Assembly: GCF_003573695.1 (NCBI RefSeq)
Contig: NC_039359.1
Location: forward strand, 78,568,783 to 78,632,782
Direction: 5' to 3'
Source of the DNA: Papaver somniferum
Taxonomy: Eukaryota > Streptophyta > Magnoliopsida > Ranunculales > Papaveraceae
Length of the DNA stretch: 64,000 nucleotides
Shown piece by piece: positions 61,405 through 64,000 of the stretch (its first letter is position 1; the number at the start of each line of letters is the position of its first letter). The position numbers and the translations under genes were made by a program. Below the pieces are notes generated by a model. The model was not told the DNA's origin. It searched no databases and was given only the letters and a program-made list of their open reading frames with translations.

Positions 61405-64000
61405 TGTTATAACAAATGGCTCAATTAAGCACAATCAATCAAGAATTGAAAATGGAAATGAAATCAAAGTAAAATCAAGCACACAAAACACAAGGATTTA
61501 AGGTGGTTCGATTAATATGATCTATATCCACTTGCGAAGAAAACGAAATGATCCCACTATGATTAAACAAGGTTATAAGGTGTTTTCCCCCAAATCCCCT
61601 CTCACGAACCCTAGCCCCCTTTTGGTGCGTCCCTTTCTCTCTCTATTACATGAGTTTCTCTTACCAACAAAAGGAAATACGTTTTCCTTTTATTCTCCTG
61701 ATGCCCTAGTTTTGGTGCAACAAAAGTTTATCACCCGGGCTCTAAAGGAATAAGGCCCATACAAGACTAACACTTGTATTCAAGCCACAAAATACAACAA
61801 ATCTCTACGTTGACTTGAATATCATCACCATTCATCATCATCGTCTTCTTGTAGCCCTTCAAGGGCTCTCAACACCAAGTTCAAGCAGATACTTGGAACC
61901 GTCTTCGTCAACAATTCTGCAGGGTTATCTGTTGTAGAAACCTTTAGCATCACTATTTTACCTTCCTTAATTGCATCCTTGATAAAATAATACCTGACAT
62001 CGATGTGCTTCGTTCTCTCATGATACATCTGATTCTTGGTCAAGTAAATGTCACTTGGATTGTCACAAAACAAAACTTCACTCTCTTGCTTGAATCCTAG
62101 ATCACCAACCAAACCCATCAACCATATACCTTCCTTCAGTCCCTTCGCGGGTGCCATGTACTCTTCCTCAGTTGTAAACAATGCAATTGTGCTTTTCAAA
62201 ACCAACCTCCGACTGATAGTACTACCACACAATGTAAAAGTATAACCTGTCAACGACCTTCTTCTATCAAGATCACTTGCATAATCAGAATCAACATAAC
62301 CCACAACATCTGTCGAATCACCATAGTGTTTATCAAACACTAAACCAACATCTGTACTGCCCCTTAGATACCTTAAAATCCACTTTACAGCTTTCCAATG
62401 AGCCTTTCCGGGATTTCCCATGTATCTACTTAACACGCTCACAGCTTTTCCGATATCCGGCCTTGTACAAACCATAGCATACATGATGCTACCAACTGCG
62501 CTTGCATATGGAATTCGAGACATGTACTCTGCCTCATCTGCAGTTTGAGGTGATTGCCTTCTAGAGAGTCTAAAATGAGCTGCCAAAGGATTAATTACTG
62601 GTTTCGCATCTTTTATACCAAACCGCTCAAACACCTTCTCTATGTAAGCCTTATGGGACAAATACAACTTTCCTTCAGCTCGGTTTCCATAATCTCCATG
62701 CCCAATATCTTCTTTGCTGCACCCAATTACTTCATCTCAAACTCACTATTCAACTGCACTTTCAACTTCTGCATCTCTAACATGTCTTTGCAAGCAACCA
62801 ACATATCATCAACATACAAGATTATATACACAAATGAACCATCTTGGAGTTTCCTGTGATATACACAACTGTCATACTTACTCCTGTCGTATCTATTTGC
62901 CAACATAAACGTATCAAAACTTTTATACCACTGCCTTGGAGATTTCTTCAAACCATACAAATATTTCTTCAACAAACATATATGGTCTTCTTTGTCAGGA
63001 AATTCCAACTCTCTTGGTTGTTGCATATAAATACGCTCTTCCAAATCACCATGAAGGAAAGCTATCTTAACATCTAGTTGTTCCAATTCTAAATTATTCA
63101 AAGAAAACATAGCAAGTAATGTTCTAATAGAACTATGTTTAACAATGGGAGAAAATACCTCATTGTAGTCAATCCCTTCTCTTTGTGTAAACCCCTTTGC
63201 CACAAGACTTGAATTGTACCTTGTTCCTTCACCATATGAAGTACCTTGTTTCTTCTTGAAGACCCATTTGCTTCCCACAATCTTCTGTCCCTTAGGTCTT
63301 TCAACTATCTCCCAAGTGTCATTCTTGTCAAGAGACTCAATTTCTTCAATTGCAGAAGCTCCCCATTCTGCTGATTCTTCACCACTATTGGTTCTTTATA
63401 GGTTCTTGGCTCATCCCTATCTATGCTCTCACCCAATGCAAGTGCATATGCAACAAAATCAACATGAATATCTCTGAGGTATTCTAACTTGCCTCCTCTC
63501 TCTGTCTCTTATAAGATTGTATTGATGAACTTGTGTTCTTCTTCTTGGGCAGGTTCTTAACAATGTCTTGATCATCATCATCATCGGAAAGTCGCATTGC
63601 TTCCTTGAACTTGCATCTCAAGTTCCACCTGGTCACAAGCTTCACCTTATCGCTAACACCCTCTTCTGCTCTTCCATCTAATCTTCATTCTTTTGCTTCA
63701 ACATTGATTGCTCACAAATTTCACATCTCTACTGATGAGAAACTTGTTTGATCTTTCTCAGGACACCATAACATGTAGCCTTTCACACCTATGCATACCT
63801 ACAAAATATATACTTCTTTGCTCTAGGATCTAGCTTCCTCTCATTCACATGAGGATAGGCTGGACATCCAAAAACCTTCAAGTCTTCATAATTAGCATGT
63901 GTATCTGTCCAAACTTCATTTGGAGTCTTAACTCAATGGCAGTCGATGGAGATCTGTTCACTAAATAAGCTGATGTGTTTGCTTGCTTCTGCCCAAAAAC
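61405..64000 (-). mobile_element. Copia-B in copy C, truncated by the window end
   Basis: Begins with a 395-base LTR (61405-61799) and continues through the RNase H, RT and linker into integrase at the window edge, in the same order as in copy B. TATCA precedes the LTR, as in B. The 5' LTR lies outside the window. Confidence 0.87.
61825..64000 (-). pseudogene. Copia-B pol in copy C
   Basis: RNase H and RT end open at 61825-62667 (280 codons, ending DNPAELLTKTVPS), RT N-terminal part open at 62727-63278 (TQREGIDYNEVFSPIVKHSS, then LYVDDMLV). A stop or frame change lies between them near 62690. Several small indels relative to copy B break the linker and integrase after 63380. Confidence 0.82.

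Overview
This is a plant nuclear window, almost certainly from a eudicot. It is AT-rich, has spliced fragments of plant genes, an initiator tRNA, and most major classes of plant transposable element. I cannot name the species from sequence alone. Only one kind of gene looks intact and host-derived: small secreted precursors that carry the CTNIP/SCREW phytocytokine signature twice each. They occur at 1863-2357 and 58765-59259 (both open), with a frameshifted relative at 18412-18893.

Layout. 1-348 is the 3' end of a LINE. 501-10958 (copy A), 11777-17601 (copy B), 18121-19310 (copy D, more diverged) and 58190-64000 (copy C, runs off the window) are direct-orientation copies of one locus. A, B and C share an old Copia element (called Copia-B here) at the same position. 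A alone carries a further Copia insertion (4473-10146). B has lost the CTNIP gene by deletion. C looks mosaic: nearly identical to A on its left side and B-like on its right side.

Between these copies lies about 39 kb of other material. It holds an initiator tRNA-Met gene with a damaged anticodon stem (19716-19787), a BMS1-like GTPase pseudogene (20048-22195), and a Mutator-like element carrying both an Ulp1-type protease and a MURA transposase, with many TGCATAA/TTATGCA palindromes (about 23566-28900). It continues with a Copia element (30053-42280) whose 5' LTR was split by a 6.7-kb CACTA element (35045-41778), and a candidate non-autonomous Helitron (42383-46145). Last comes a large LTR element without recognisable pol genes (47115-57924), whose 5' LTR was split by a 3.2-kb hAT element (47253-50446).

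Insertion boundaries for these LTR, CACTA and hAT elements are supported by target-site duplications read directly from the sequence. All transposon coding regions I examined are broken by stops, frameshifts or deletions. The biology most worth following is the CTNIP-like peptide cluster: bipartite precursors, three remaining copies in different states of repair, and signs of recent sequence exchange between the two intact copies.
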